In this document: positions 26,079 to 33,914 of the stretch, one piece after another | How the letters are laid out: every line of letters starts with the position of its first letter | Numbering within the stretch: position 1 is the stretch's first letter | Assembly: GCF_015244745.1 (NCBI RefSeq) | Contig: NZ_JABCQI010000009.1 | Span: forward strand, 1-64,000 | Length of the DNA stretch: 64,000 nt | Direction of reading: 5' to 3' | DNA from: Gluconobacter cadivus | GTDB lineage: Bacteria; Pseudomonadota; Alphaproteobacteria; Acetobacterales; Acetobacteraceae | Made by a program: the position numbers and the translations under genes | The notes under the pieces: model-generated | Told to the model about the DNA's origin: nothing | What the model saw: the letters and a program-made list of their open reading frames with translations, nothing else | Database searches by the model: none

Positions 26079-27614
26079 ATGTTAGAAGGGCGCGTGAACA
26101 TGATCGAATCGCATTCCTCTCCGTCCGCTTCTGATGCTTCCTCAAACGATGGAGATCTGGGTCTCCTGCTGAGGCGCAGTCCTCCGTCCAGTGTTGCTGC
26201 CGAACAGGCACTGCTGGGCGCCATCCTCACGAACAATAAAGCGTATGAGCGGGTTTCGGATTTTCTGGAGCCTGCTCATTTTTCCGATCCGCTGAATGGT
26301 CGGATCTATGAAGCGATTGCCCGGCGGATTGAGCGGGGGCAGTTGGCTGATCCTGTGACTATGCGGGCCGAGTTCGAGCATACCGGTGTTCTGGATGCGG
26401 CGGGTGGGCCTGCCTATCTGGCCAAGCTGCTGACGGCGATGGTCGGAATCGTCAATGCGGGTGATTACGGGCGGGTGATCCATGATGCCTGGGTGCGGCG
26501 CCAGCTGATCGATATTGGTGAGACGGTCGTTAATAACGCTTTTGGAGCGCGGCCTGATCTGGACGGATCGGATCAGATCGCGGCGTCCGAAGAGGCGCTG
26601 TTCAAGCTGGCGACGGAGCGAGGTCAGGAAGGCGGTTTCGTTTCTTTCACCAATGCTCTGACGGAAGCAGTTAAGGTTGCGACCAAAGCCTATCAGCGGA
26701 CAGGCGACGTAGTGGGGCTCACGTCAGGTCTGCGGGACTTCGACAAGCGGACCGGCGGTCTGCATCCTTCCGATCTGATTATCCTTGCCGGTCGCCCTGC
26801 AATGGGCAAGACGGCGCTTGCGACCAAAATTGCGTTTTCGGCGGCGCGCTCGATTCTGCGGGATGCTGAGGATAGTGGGGAAAAGCCCAAGGGGTCGGTC
26901 GCTATTTTCTCGTTGGAAATGTCATCTGAGCAGTTAGCGACCCGTATTCTGTCGGGTGAAGCTGAGGTTTCGGGCGAAAAGATCCGACGTGGTGATATCG
27001 GGCAGAAGGAATTCGACCGGTTTGTCCGTGTGGCACGGGAGCTTCAAAGGCTGCCGCTCTATATTGACGATACGCCAGCGATTTCTCTCTCCGCCATGCG
27101 AACGCGCTGCCGGCGGTTGGCTCGGACGCAGGGCTTGAGCCTTGTTGTTGTGGATTATCTCCAGTTGATGCGGCCTGCGATCGGGACCAAGCCTGACAGT
27201 CGTGTTCTGGAAATTTCAATGATTACGCAGGGACTTAAGGCGATTGCGAAAGAGCTTTCTGTGCCGGTAATTGCGCTGTCCCAGTTGTCGCGTCAGGTCG
27301 AATCGCGCGAAGACAAACGACCCATGTTGTCGGATCTGCGCGAATCGGGCTCGATCGAGCAGGATGCGGATGCGGTCATGTTCGTATATCGCGACGAGTA
27401 TTACCTGCAACAGCGTCAGCCTAAAGACAGCGCTTATGACAGCAATGACAAATTCCAGGTTGCGACAGAAGAGTGGCAGCGCAAGATGGCGTTGGTGCAC
27501 AATAAGGCCGAACTGATTCTTGAGAAGCAGCGGCATGGCCCTACCGGAATGATCCAGTTGTATTTCGAAGGGGAATATACCCGTTTTGGGGATCTGGATG
27601 TTATTCATGAGTAA
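26079..27614 (+). CDS. dnaB: Replicative DNA helicase
   Basis: A 511-residue hexameric helicase. The N-terminal domain (SSVAAEQALLGAILTNNKAY) precedes the RecA-like motor with Walker A GRPAMGKTA at about residues 238-246, Walker B VVVDYLQLM, and the terminal SREDKRPMLSDLRESGSIEQ with DADAVMFVYRDEYY. ATG 26079 follows GGAG at 4 nt; ATG 26100 with GAAGGG upstream is an equal alternative. The frame extends to 25914 inside folC without conserved sequence. It is intact although a prophage-like element begins within about 300 nt. Confidence 0.97.
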   Translation: MLEGRVNMIESHSSPSASDASSNDGDLGLLLRRSPPSSVAAEQALLGAILTNNKAYERVSDFLEPAHFSDPLNGRIYEAIARRIERGQLADPVTMRAEFEHTGVLDAAGGPAYLAKLLTAMVGIVNAGDYGRVIHDAWVRRQLIDIGETVVNNAFGARPDLDGSDQIAASEEALFKLATERGQEGGFVSFTNALTEAVKVATKAYQRTGDVVGLTSGLRDFDKRTGGLHPSDLIILAGRPAMGKTALATKIAFSAARSILRDAEDSGEKPKGSVAIFSLEMSSEQLATRILSGEAEVSGEKIRRGDIGQKEFDRFVRVARELQRLPLYIDDTPAISLSAMRTRCRRLARTQGLSLVVVDYLQLMRPAIGTKPDSRVLEISMITQGLKAIAKELSVPVIALSQLSRQVESREDKRPMLSDLRESGSIEQDADAVMFVYRDEYYLQQRQPKDSAYDSNDKFQVATEEWQRKMALVHNKAELILEKQRHGPTGMIQLYFEGEYTRFGDLDVIHE

Positions 27615-27691
27615 CTCTCCGGAGGAGGGGAGTACTTTGAATGGCGTTGTATCTTGATAAGGGGCAGCGTTAAAAGTACGCGATATTTGCT

Positions 27692-27716
27692 CGAAAAAAT
27701 CGTTATGCTTTTTTCG
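27692..27716. terminator. A/T-rich inverted repeat after dnaB
   Basis: CGAAAAAA at 27692-27699 and TTTTTTCG at 27709-27716 form an 8-bp stem with a 9-nt loop. It is 78 nt downstream of dnaB and could end its transcript. The rest of 27615-27921 shows no gene; a second weak hairpin with T-rich and A-rich arms lies at about 27862-27898. Confidence 0.45.
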
Positions 27717-27921
27717 GGAATGTCTTGGCTAGAGAGCGGACATAGAACGTCGTAATTGGTTAATTAATACAAAACCAGTACGAATTTCATCAGGATTCTA
27801 CGCCTAAAAAAAGCTGAAATATGAAACTCTTCCCGGCGGTTTCGCAAAAGGGAGGAGTGCATCTTTTTTCTGGATTATGGCTGCAATGCAGAAAAAGAGC
27901 GGCAGCTAAAACCTGTCATAA

Positions 27922-27973
27922 TGGCTCAAAGCCACATTTGTTTCTTGACCCAGTGGCACAGTGCCATTAATTT
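27922..27973 (+). promoter_or_regulatory. Operator-embedded promoter (two palindromes)
   Basis: Two 13-bp palindromes of the form TGGC-N5-GCCA lie at 27922-27934 and 27954-27966, 32 bp apart (three helical turns). The second sits in the 17-bp spacer of a promoter with -35 TTGACC at 27945-27950 and -10 TAATTT at 27968-27973. Two more copies of the same palindrome flank the start of the XRE repressor gene. The layout implies repression of the rightward transcript by that repressor. Confidence 0.72.
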
Positions 27974-28029
27974 ATCGTTAATCGGTGGTTGCCATGGGGG
28001 CGATTGACGGGGAAGGAAAGGAGCCGGTC

Positions 28030-28146
28030 ATGAGTTCAGACTGTCTGATGGCCGGGGATATTTCCGATTTGTTCATTCCATCGATGAAGCGAATTTATCG
28101 TGTTGTATCGAATGGGGGGCACCTGAATGCGTATGGAAACCAGTGA
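28030..28146 (+). CDS. 38-residue ORF under the operator-embedded promoter
   Basis: A small frame of 38 codons starting at ATG 28030 behind AAAGGAG with 6-nt spacing, about 57 bp downstream of the promoter at 27945-27973. The product begins MSSDCLMAGDISDLF, has a basic centre (MKRIYR) and ends HLNAYGNQ; it has no membrane segment. It converges with the repressor gene, ending 8 nt before it. It resembles no family I know. Its position matches that of a small repressor-controlled phage gene such as an antirepressor or Cro analogue, which is speculative. Confidence 0.5.
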   Translation: MSSDCLMAGDISDLFIPSMKRIYRVVSNGGHLNAYGNQ

Positions 28147-28154
28147 AACGGTCA

Positions 28155-28547
28155 CTAATGGATCTCCTCATCTGGTCTCTTGGGCGGATCAGGTGTGTCG
28201 GAAGGCGTGTTTCTGTCCGTGTTCTGAGCCATGTCTTGTCGCTGGAGCACCAGTTCTGGGTGCAGAGCAGCCAGTCGCAGGGCCAGTTCTTCGTCGGTAC
28301 GACCGTTCAGGACGCCTTTTAGAAGAAAATCGGTCGATACGCGCAGCCGGTTCGAGAGCGCCGCAATGAGAAAGACGCTAGGCGCGCGGTCGCCGCGTTC
28401 AATCTTGTTCAACGTGGAAGCGTCCACGCCGAGCAGGCGGGCGCATTCGCTCTGGTTGGGCATGACGAGCTCACGGGCCCAGGAAATGCGAGTTCCTATG
28501 GCTCGTTGGAGTGTGGTCAGAGAGTCTGGGCGCTTGTGTTTGGCCAT
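28155..28547 (-). CDS. XRE-family (CI-like) phage repressor
   Basis: A 130-residue protein with a lambda-repressor-type HTH at about residues 14-72: QSECARLLGVDASTLNKIER, then GDRAPSVFLIAALSNRLRV. The C-terminal 50 residues are proline- and charge-rich with no S24 peptidase domain, so RecA-stimulated self-cleavage is not expected. TGGC-N5-GCCA operators lie 17 bp upstream of its start and further out, giving autoregulation. AAGG precedes the ATG. It is the only regulator clearly of phage type in the element. Confidence 0.88.
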   Translation of the reverse strand: MAKHKRPDSLTTLQRAIGTRISWARELVMPNQSECARLLGVDASTLNKIERGDRAPSVFLIAALSNRLRVSTDFLLKGVLNGRTDEELALRLAALHPELVLQRQDMAQNTDRNTPSDTPDPPKRPDEEIH

Positions 28548-28563
28548 GAGGCCTTTTTAGCAA

Positions 28564-28621
28564 TGGCTTTATGCCAAATCCAGAAGAAGTTTTTTTTATC
28601 ATACTCTATGGCATTTTGCCA
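28564..28621. promoter_or_regulatory. Operator pair between repressor and rightward phage genes
   Basis: Two palindromes, TGGCTTTATGCCA at 28564-28576 and TGGCATTTTGCCA at 28609-28621, share the TGGC-N5-GCCA pattern of the sites at 27922 and 27954. They occupy the divergent promoter region between the repressor gene (start 28547) and the first rightward gene (start 28661), separated by an A/T-rich stretch. They are the expected binding sites for the XRE repressor. Confidence 0.75.
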
Positions 28622-28660
28622 AAAATTAGTGGCAGTTCCATACTGAGGAAGGATGTTGAG

Positions 28661-28966
28661 ATGAGGCAGGTCAAATCAGGTTCCGTACCGCGTCGTGTAT
28701 CCGCAAGCGCCCTTGCTGCCATGCTTGCGTCTGATGGTTGGCTACCGGAGCGTGGGAGCGTGCGCAAGGGGCGTCGTCGTTCCGCACAGAAAACATCCGG
28801 GAAGTCTACGCCGCGGGCTCGCGTGGTAATAGATCGGGAGACGGCCGAGGCTCTTCCTGCAGGGCATCCTGTCAGTTGGAATGCGTTGTGGGGCGCGGAT
28901 CTGGTCCCGGTTTTTCCGGGATTACAGCCAATGGGCAGTCGTGATGCCGGTATGGAGATCAACTGA
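28661..28966 (+). CDS. Unknown phage early protein, Arg/Ser-rich
   Basis: A 101-residue basic protein of unknown function. ATG 28661 follows AAGGA; an upstream frame to 28571 crosses the operator region and is unlikely to be translated. The N-terminal half is basic (GSVRKGRRRSAQKTSGKS), suggesting nucleic-acid binding, and the C-terminal half has DRETAEALPAGHPVSWNALW. First gene of a two-gene rightward unit facing the repressor; it overlaps the next gene by TGATG. Confidence 0.6.
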   Translation: MRQVKSGSVPRRVSASALAAMLASDGWLPERGSVRKGRRRSAQKTSGKSTPRARVVIDRETAEALPAGHPVSWNALWGADLVPVFPGLQPMGSRDAGMEIN

Positions 28967-29532
28967 TGTTTGGAATGGTGCAGGAGGTGTCTTTGTCAGG
29001 CGCGCATGCGGGATCTGACGTCATGGTGAAGCCGACTGCGGAGCGGTATCAGCATTCCGAGATCCGTGAAGAGAATAAGGCGTTCCGGGTCGTGAATGCG
29101 GTGCAGTCCATGTATGACGCAGGCGATATCGGAGACGACGAACTGGTTGCTGCGGATCGGTGGTATCGCGAATATGTTTTCGCGTCTCTTGGAGTGATGG
29201 AAAATCCGCAGTCTGATGGTCGTGTGAGGGAGCGTGGTGACATCCATACATGGATGATTGGACGGGGACAGTGTTCTGCGCGGATGAGCCAGATTCGTGA
29301 GATGCTTGGTCTTTGTGCGCATGTGCGTCTTGAGATGCTTCTGGCACGTGAGATGTCGTTTTCGGCGATGGCGCGACATCTCTATCCAGCGCTGTCGGAA
29401 GGGCGTGCGCGAATGAAGGTTTCGGCGCAGTGTGCGTTGCTTCTGGAGCAACTGGCGCATGTTTATGAGGTGATTTCTAGAAAGAAACATAAGAAAAAAT
29501 CTGTTAACGATAAATTATCTATTGATATGTGA
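28966..29532 (+). CDS. Unknown phage protein, possible helical regulator
   Basis: A 188-residue, mostly helical, soluble protein with no family I can name. Features are DAGDIGDDELVAADRWYREY, RGDIHTWMIGRGQCSARMSQ and a lysine-rich C-terminus (RKKHKKKSVNDK) that could bind nucleic acid. Possible starts are ATG 28966 (overlapping the previous stop) and TTG 28993 after GGAGG. A terminator follows. The size and location fit a phage transcriptional activator or packaging-related regulator, without direct evidence. Confidence 0.6.
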   Translation: MFGMVQEVSLSGAHAGSDVMVKPTAERYQHSEIREENKAFRVVNAVQSMYDAGDIGDDELVAADRWYREYVFASLGVMENPQSDGRVRERGDIHTWMIGRGQCSARMSQIREMLGLCAHVRLEMLLAREMSFSAMARHLYPALSEGRARMKVSAQCALLLEQLAHVYEVISRKKHKKKSVNDKLSIDM

Positions 29533-29583
29533 GCGCGGTTTTGATATAAGAAATGCATACTGAAGAATTATACATAAATATCC

Positions 29584-29620
29584 AAAGCCGATCTTCTGAA
29601 AAGGGGGTCGGCTTTTATTT
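29584..29620 (+). terminator. Terminator of the early phage unit
   Basis: AAAGCCGA at 29584-29591 pairs with TCGGCTTT at 29608-29615, extended by TC/GG, with a following T-rich tract TATTTT. It lies 52 nt beyond the stop of the gene ending at 29532 and separates the early pair from the packaging genes. Confidence 0.75.
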
Positions 29621-29637
29621 TGGAAGTTTCCTGACAA

Positions 29638-30075
29638 ATGGAAAAGTGTGAAATTTCTTCTGGTAGTGTTGTGTTGTCTGGTCGTCAGTCGTTTATTGTC
29701 CTTCAAAATAAATCCGATTCACTTGTGGGATGCCCATTTGTGTATGAGGGGGAGCCAGTTCATCGGGCAGATGTCGCTTTGGAATGGCACGAACTGGTGG
29801 ATGCAGGTCTTTCACGCCTGGATGTGAGATGCAGGTCCATTCCCTGTCAGCGTTCGGTTTTGTCGGTGCGAGTGATCGGGCGGGTTGCGCCGGAAACTTT
29901 GGCACGTGTGGCTGTGCGGGCTGAGCGTGAGCAGATGCAGCGTAATGTGGAGGTTCAGGCGCGGAAAAGAACGTGTCAGAGCAGCGTGCATCTGCGGCCG
30001 AAACCGGTTCGGGCTGTCTGGCTGGAGGGGGGCATGATGATGAGCCGCAGGGAGGCTGCGCTGAGATCTGGCTGA
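29638..30075 (+). CDS. Unknown phage protein before terminase
   Basis: A 145-residue protein with no recognised family. It carries the segment EGEPVHRADVALEWHELVDA followed by RCRSIPCQRSVLSVRVIGRV and a basic C-terminal region (QARKRTCQSS, RPKPVRAVWL). The start ATG lies 18 nt after the upstream terminator, so it opens the packaging and head transcript. The codon bias matches the terminase genes that follow. No membrane segment is seen, so it is not a holin. Confidence 0.55.
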   Translation: MEKCEISSGSVVLSGRQSFIVLQNKSDSLVGCPFVYEGEPVHRADVALEWHELVDAGLSRLDVRCRSIPCQRSVLSVRVIGRVAPETLARVAVRAEREQMQRNVEVQARKRTCQSSVHLRPKPVRAVWLEGGMMMSRREAALRSG

Positions 30076-30117
30076 GGGTCGGTTCTCAGGTCGATCTGGG
30101 GAAGAAGGTTAAAGCAG

Positions 30118-30570
30118 ATGGGTGAAGAAATATCCGGCAAATGTTCCTTGCGGCGGGAGCAGTCAGAAGAACGGAAAAAAAGGTTTCTCGAGCATCTGTC
30201 TGTGAGTGGAAATATTTCGGAAGCCGGACGTGTTGCAGAGGTTCGGCGGAGTACGCTGTATCTCTGGAAAGAGGCAGATCAGGATTTTTCATCCCGCTGG
30301 GAAGATGCTCTGGAGGAGGCTGCGGATGCTCTAGAAGCGGAAGCGCGGCGGAGGGCTGTAGAGGGATATGATGAACCCATTACATATGCGGGGCGTGTTG
30401 TCTGCGATCCGGATACGGGAAATCCTGTTGTCCGCAAGCGGTACAGTGATAGTTTGATGGCATTTCTGCTTCGGGCGCATCGTCCATCCCGTTTCAGGGC
30501 TGGTATGGAGGCTGATGGACGCTCGGGAGTAATCTCGATCAATATCAGCAGTGATGACAGCGCCCTTTAG
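30118..30570 (+). CDS. Terminase small subunit-like protein
   Basis: A 150-residue DNA-recognition subunit candidate. The N-terminal part is an HTH-like region (FLEHLSVSGNISEAGRVAEV, RRSTLYLWKEADQDFSSRW) followed by the helix EEAADALEAEARRRAVEGYD, and the C-terminus contains VVRKRYSDSLMAFLLRAHRP, a sequence typical of terminase small subunits. It overlaps the large subunit by 17 nt. It probably binds the packaging site and stimulates the large subunit. Confidence 0.82.
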   Translation: MGEEISGKCSLRREQSEERKKRFLEHLSVSGNISEAGRVAEVRRSTLYLWKEADQDFSSRWEDALEEAADALEAEARRRAVEGYDEPITYAGRVVCDPDTGNPVVRKRYSDSLMAFLLRAHRPSRFRAGMEADGRSGVISINISSDDSAL

Positions 30571-31867
30571 GCTGAATGACTCGCAGCGTGAGGCGGTGCG
30601 ACTGCTCGGTGGGCCGGCAAGGCATATTCTTCTGAGAGGTGGGTCGCGGTCGGGGAAGACCTTTGTTCTGGTTCGGGCCGTTGTGATACGGGCGTTGAAG
30701 GCTCCGGAAAGTCGCCATGGTATTTTTCGTCATCGGTTGACGGCCCTGAAGGCGTCGGTTCTGCGGGATACGTTTCCGAAGGTTATGCGGATGTGTTTTC
30801 CGCAGGTTGGATGGAAGTTGGACCGGCAGGACTGTGTTGTAACGTTTCCGAATGGATCGACGATCTTTTTCGGAGGGCTGGATGACGAGCAGCGGACCGA
30901 GAAGATTCTGGGTCTGGAATTTGCGACGGTTTATCTGAACGAGGCCAGTCAGATCAGTTATGGCGCGCGGAACATGCTTCTGACGCGTCTGGCACAGAAG
31001 ACGGGCCTTGTGGTCAAGGAATATATCGATGCCAACCCGCCTACGATGGGGCATTGGCTTTATGCGCTTTTCGAAAGCGGGATCGAGCCTAAATCGGGGG
31101 AGCCGGTAGGGGATCGGTCGCTTTATGCGACGATGATCCTGAATCCGCAGGCGAACCGGGACAATCTGAGCGAGGGTTATCTTGCCAGCCTGGAAGCGCT
31201 TCCCGAGCGGGAAAAACGGCGGTTTCTGTATGGTGAATATCAATCGGTTGTCGAAGGTGCGTTGTGGCGGCTGGAGATGTTCCGTCGGGAGGCGGCGATT
31301 ACGGCGCAGAGCCGGGCGGATGTTGCGGCTCGGATGCGGCGTATTCTGGTGTCTGTTGATCCTTCTGGGGCGGCGGGACCGGAAGACTACAGGTCCGACG
31401 AGATCGGGATTGTGGTCTGTGGCGTTGATGCGGCTGGTGTGGGGCATGTTCTGGAAGATCTGTCTGCCCGGGATAGTCCGGCGGGCTGGGCTGCCCGGGC
31501 CTTGCGGGCATTTGATGACTGGGGTGCTGAACGCATTGTTGCGGAGCGGAACTTCGGGGGGGCTCTGGTAGAGGGCACGATCCGGAGTGTGCGGGCGCAT
31601 GCTTCCGTCAAGCTGGTGACGGCGGCGCGGGGCAAGGCGGCGCGTGCTGAGCCGGTTGCGGCGCTCTACGAGGTTGGCAGGGTTGTGCATCATGGCCGGT
31701 TTACGGCTCTGGAGGATCAGCTCTGTCACTTCTCGGTCAGTGGATATCGCGGGCCACGGTCTCCGGACCGGGCGGATGCGATGGTCTGGGGGCTGAGTGA
31801 ACTGATGCTTGCCGGAAACGGTGGCATGACGGGCTGGAGCTCGTCTGGATTTTCGCTGGCGCGCTGA
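30554..31867 (+). CDS. Terminase large subunit
   Basis: A 437-residue packaging motor. ATPase Walker A GGSRSGKTFVL is at about residues 29-39, Walker B is in FATVYLNEASQI, and the C-terminal RNase H-like nuclease has acidic positions in ILVSVDPSG, IVAERNFGG and DRADAMVWGLSEL. ATG 30554 is preferred over GTG 30551. The sequence appears intact in all motor motifs. The headful or cos mode cannot be read. Confidence 0.93.
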   Translation: MTAPFRLNDSQREAVRLLGGPARHILLRGGSRSGKTFVLVRAVVIRALKAPESRHGIFRHRLTALKASVLRDTFPKVMRMCFPQVGWKLDRQDCVVTFPNGSTIFFGGLDDEQRTEKILGLEFATVYLNEASQISYGARNMLLTRLAQKTGLVVKEYIDANPPTMGHWLYALFESGIEPKSGEPVGDRSLYATMILNPQANRDNLSEGYLASLEALPEREKRRFLYGEYQSVVEGALWRLEMFRREAAITAQSRADVAARMRRILVSVDPSGAAGPEDYRSDEIGIVVCGVDAAGVGHVLEDLSARDSPAGWAARALRAFDDWGAERIVAERNFGGALVEGTIRSVRAHASVKLVTAARGKAARAEPVAALYEVGRVVHHGRFTALEDQLCHFSVSGYRGPRSPDRADAMVWGLSELMLAGNGGMTGWSSSGFSLAR

Positions 31868-31901
31868 GCCGACCGTTTCAGGTCGGCGAGTGGCCTGAAA
31901 C
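31868..31901 (+). promoter_or_regulatory. Two mutually exclusive hairpins between terminase and portal
   Basis: GCCGACC at 31868-31874 pairs with GGTCGGC at 31881-31887 around GTTTCA, starting directly after the terminase stop. Alternatively GTTTCAGG at 31875-31882 pairs perfectly with CCTGAAAC at 31894-31901. The two stems share bases and cannot form together. The portal ribosome site GGAGAA follows at once, so the switch could affect portal translation or message stability. Confidence 0.5.
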
Positions 31902-31913
31902 AATGGAGAACAC

Positions 31914-33332
31914 ATGGACTGGTTGTCCCTGCAACAGCGTTATGCTGTTCCTGCGGGTGCGTCCGCGCGGACGGCGCGGCTGCTGGCGCTCAAGCGTGTT
32001 CTGGATGGGACGCAGTATGATGCGCTGCCGCACCCGTTCTCGATGGAGAAGTCGGGAGCGGGCGAATATATCCCGTTATCCAGTCGCCGTCCTTCGGTCC
32101 GGACCAATCTGTGTCGGACGGTTGTGGATGAGGCGGTTTCGCTCCTTTTTGGGGACACGCACTGGCCGGGTCTGGTGACGGACGATGCGCGGGTGGCGCA
32201 TGCCATGAGCACGTTTGCTTCGCAGACCAGACTGGCGTCGCTTCTGATGGAAGCGGCGCGATTGGGGTCTGTCGGGTCGGTTGCGATCCTGTTTGAAGTG
32301 TCCGCAGGGGTTCCGAAGCTGTCTGTTCTGGAAACGGCTTATCTGACGCCGTTCTGGGATGATGCGACGGGCGAACTGTTGCGGGTCGAAGAAAGGTTCC
32401 TGGTCCGGGGGCGAGATCTGGCGGCGCAGGGTTATCCGATTGCGGGTGAGCTTCTGGGCGCGCAGTTCTGGTGGCAGCGGGTCTGGACGCCGGTCGACTG
32501 TGCGGTGTCCGTGCCGTGGCTGGTGGGAATGGATGGTGGGGTTCGGGACGAGAGCCGTTCCGTTCGTCATGGGCTGGGGTTTGTGCCGATTGTGTGGACG
32601 CGCAATCTGGGTGGACCCTGTGGGCGCGATCCGGAAGGCGAGTGCACGTTCGAGCGGGCCATCGATACGGTGATCGAAGCGGATTATCTGCTGTCTCAAG
32701 CAGGGCGGGGGCTGAAATATGGCTCCGATCCGACGCTGGTCCTGAAAACGGGTGGCTTTTCGGACGGGGTGGCGCATCAGGGCGGTGCGGCTTCGGCGCT
32801 GACGCTTCCGCCTGAGGGAGATGCGAAGCTTCTGGAGATCAACGGCAATGCTGCGGGCGCGGTGCTCGATCATTATCGGGAACTGCGGTTGGTGGTGTTG
32901 GAGCAGCTTCATGGAAACCGCGCGCATGGTGACAGGGTTGGCGGCGCGCAGTCCGGCAAGGCCATGGAGATGATGTGTCAGCCGCTGATCTGGCTGGTGG
33001 ATCGACTGCGGCATTCCTATGGGGAAGGGGCGCTGCTGTCGATTTACCGGATGGCGTGTCGCTTTTCCTGTGTTCTGGAAAACGGGCTGCGGCTTGGGGG
33101 CGAACTGGTCAAGGACCTGCCGTATTGCCGCATGAGTTTGCGGTGGCCGGCGTGGTTTCCGTCCACAGACCCGGAACTGCTGTCGCTGGTGCAGGGGCTG
33201 GTGGTGGCGGTTTCCAATGGAATTCTGAGCCGTGAGACCGCGGTTCGGATGTTTGCAATGGCATCGGGAAATTCTGATCCGAATACGGAATGGAAAATGC
33301 TGGAGCAGTGGTGTGCTTCTGAACAAGCATGA
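31914..33332 (+). CDS. Phage portal protein
   Basis: A 472-residue dodecameric DNA-entry channel, assigned from position after the large terminase and from sequence: FSMEKSGAGEYIPLSSRRPS early, DEAVSLLFGDTHWP, a central RNLGGPCGRDPEGECTFERA and the helix IDTVIEADYLLSQAG, and a C-terminal SFS-rich region before the crown. ATG 31914 follows GGAGAAC. ATGA overlap with the next gene. The family is one of several myo-/siphovirus portals without a mobile nuclease fusion. Confidence 0.85.
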   Translation: MDWLSLQQRYAVPAGASARTARLLALKRVLDGTQYDALPHPFSMEKSGAGEYIPLSSRRPSVRTNLCRTVVDEAVSLLFGDTHWPGLVTDDARVAHAMSTFASQTRLASLLMEAARLGSVGSVAILFEVSAGVPKLSVLETAYLTPFWDDATGELLRVEERFLVRGRDLAAQGYPIAGELLGAQFWWQRVWTPVDCAVSVPWLVGMDGGVRDESRSVRHGLGFVPIVWTRNLGGPCGRDPEGECTFERAIDTVIEADYLLSQAGRGLKYGSDPTLVLKTGGFSDGVAHQGGAASALTLPPEGDAKLLEINGNAAGAVLDHYRELRLVVLEQLHGNRAHGDRVGGAQSGKAMEMMCQPLIWLVDRLRHSYGEGALLSIYRMACRFSCVLENGLRLGGELVKDLPYCRMSLRWPAWFPSTDPELLSLVQGLVVAVSNGILSRETAVRMFAMASGNSDPNTEWKMLEQWCASEQA

Positions 33333-33844
33333 GTGTTGACGGGGGAATGATGTCCGGAACTGATGACACCATTGAGGATGTGGATGCTCTGCGTCAGGCG
33401 CTGAATGAAGCGCGGAGCGAGGTTGAGGCGGTCCGTCAGGAAATGACGGATGTTGTGACGCGGCAGGAGACGCTTCAGCGCAGTCATGAAGAAGCGCTGA
33501 CCCGGATGCGGGAGGAGAGTAACCGCGAGGTTATTGTGTCGGCGCTCAGGGCGGAAGCGATCCGCAATGGTGCCCATAATCCTGATGATGTTGTGCGGCT
33601 GATTGATCTCAAAGGGATCGAGCGGGGCGAAGACGGCTCGGTGGTTGGTGTGTCCGAGGCTTTGCAGCAGGCCCGTCAGGAGCGGGCCTATCTGTTTGGT
33701 GAGGTGCTGCGGCCTGGATATTCGAGCGGAACGACGGTCGGGCAGGCAGCGCCTCGTCCGGGCGGGGTTGAACCGTTCAATGCGCGGGCCGTCAGCGAGG
33801 CGGATTACGAAACGCGCAAATGGCAGTTTCTGGCTCAGAAGTGA
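33329..33844 (+). CDS. Scaffold-like coiled-coil protein
   Basis: A 171-residue acidic protein. Residues about 15-70 form a long coiled coil (DALRQALNEARSEVEAVRQE), then VIVSALRAEAIRNGAHNPDD and VVRLIDLKGI, and a flexible C-terminus ending KWQFLAQK. This layout is that of phage scaffold proteins such as SPP1 gp11- or Gp20-type minor head proteins placed just before the capsid gene. It has no protease motif. Overlaps the portal gene by ATGA. Confidence 0.75.
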   Translation: MSVDGGMMSGTDDTIEDVDALRQALNEARSEVEAVRQEMTDVVTRQETLQRSHEEALTRMREESNREVIVSALRAEAIRNGAHNPDDVVRLIDLKGIERGEDGSVVGVSEALQQARQERAYLFGEVLRPGYSSGTTVGQAAPRPGGVEPFNARAVSEADYETRKWQFLAQK

Positions 33845-33914
33845 GCTTCGGAGCGATATTTGACCGGGTCTGATGGCAGGCCGGGTTCAGACAACACATT
33901 TATGGAAAAAATAC

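Noticed and set aside
27615-27921. tRNA or att site as integration target near dnaB
   Set aside because: No tRNA can be folded and no repeat shared with 48.28-48.32 kb was found by eye.
28127-28369. Plus-strand frame opposite the repressor gene
   Set aside because: It is the antisense of the XRE gene, with no ribosome site.
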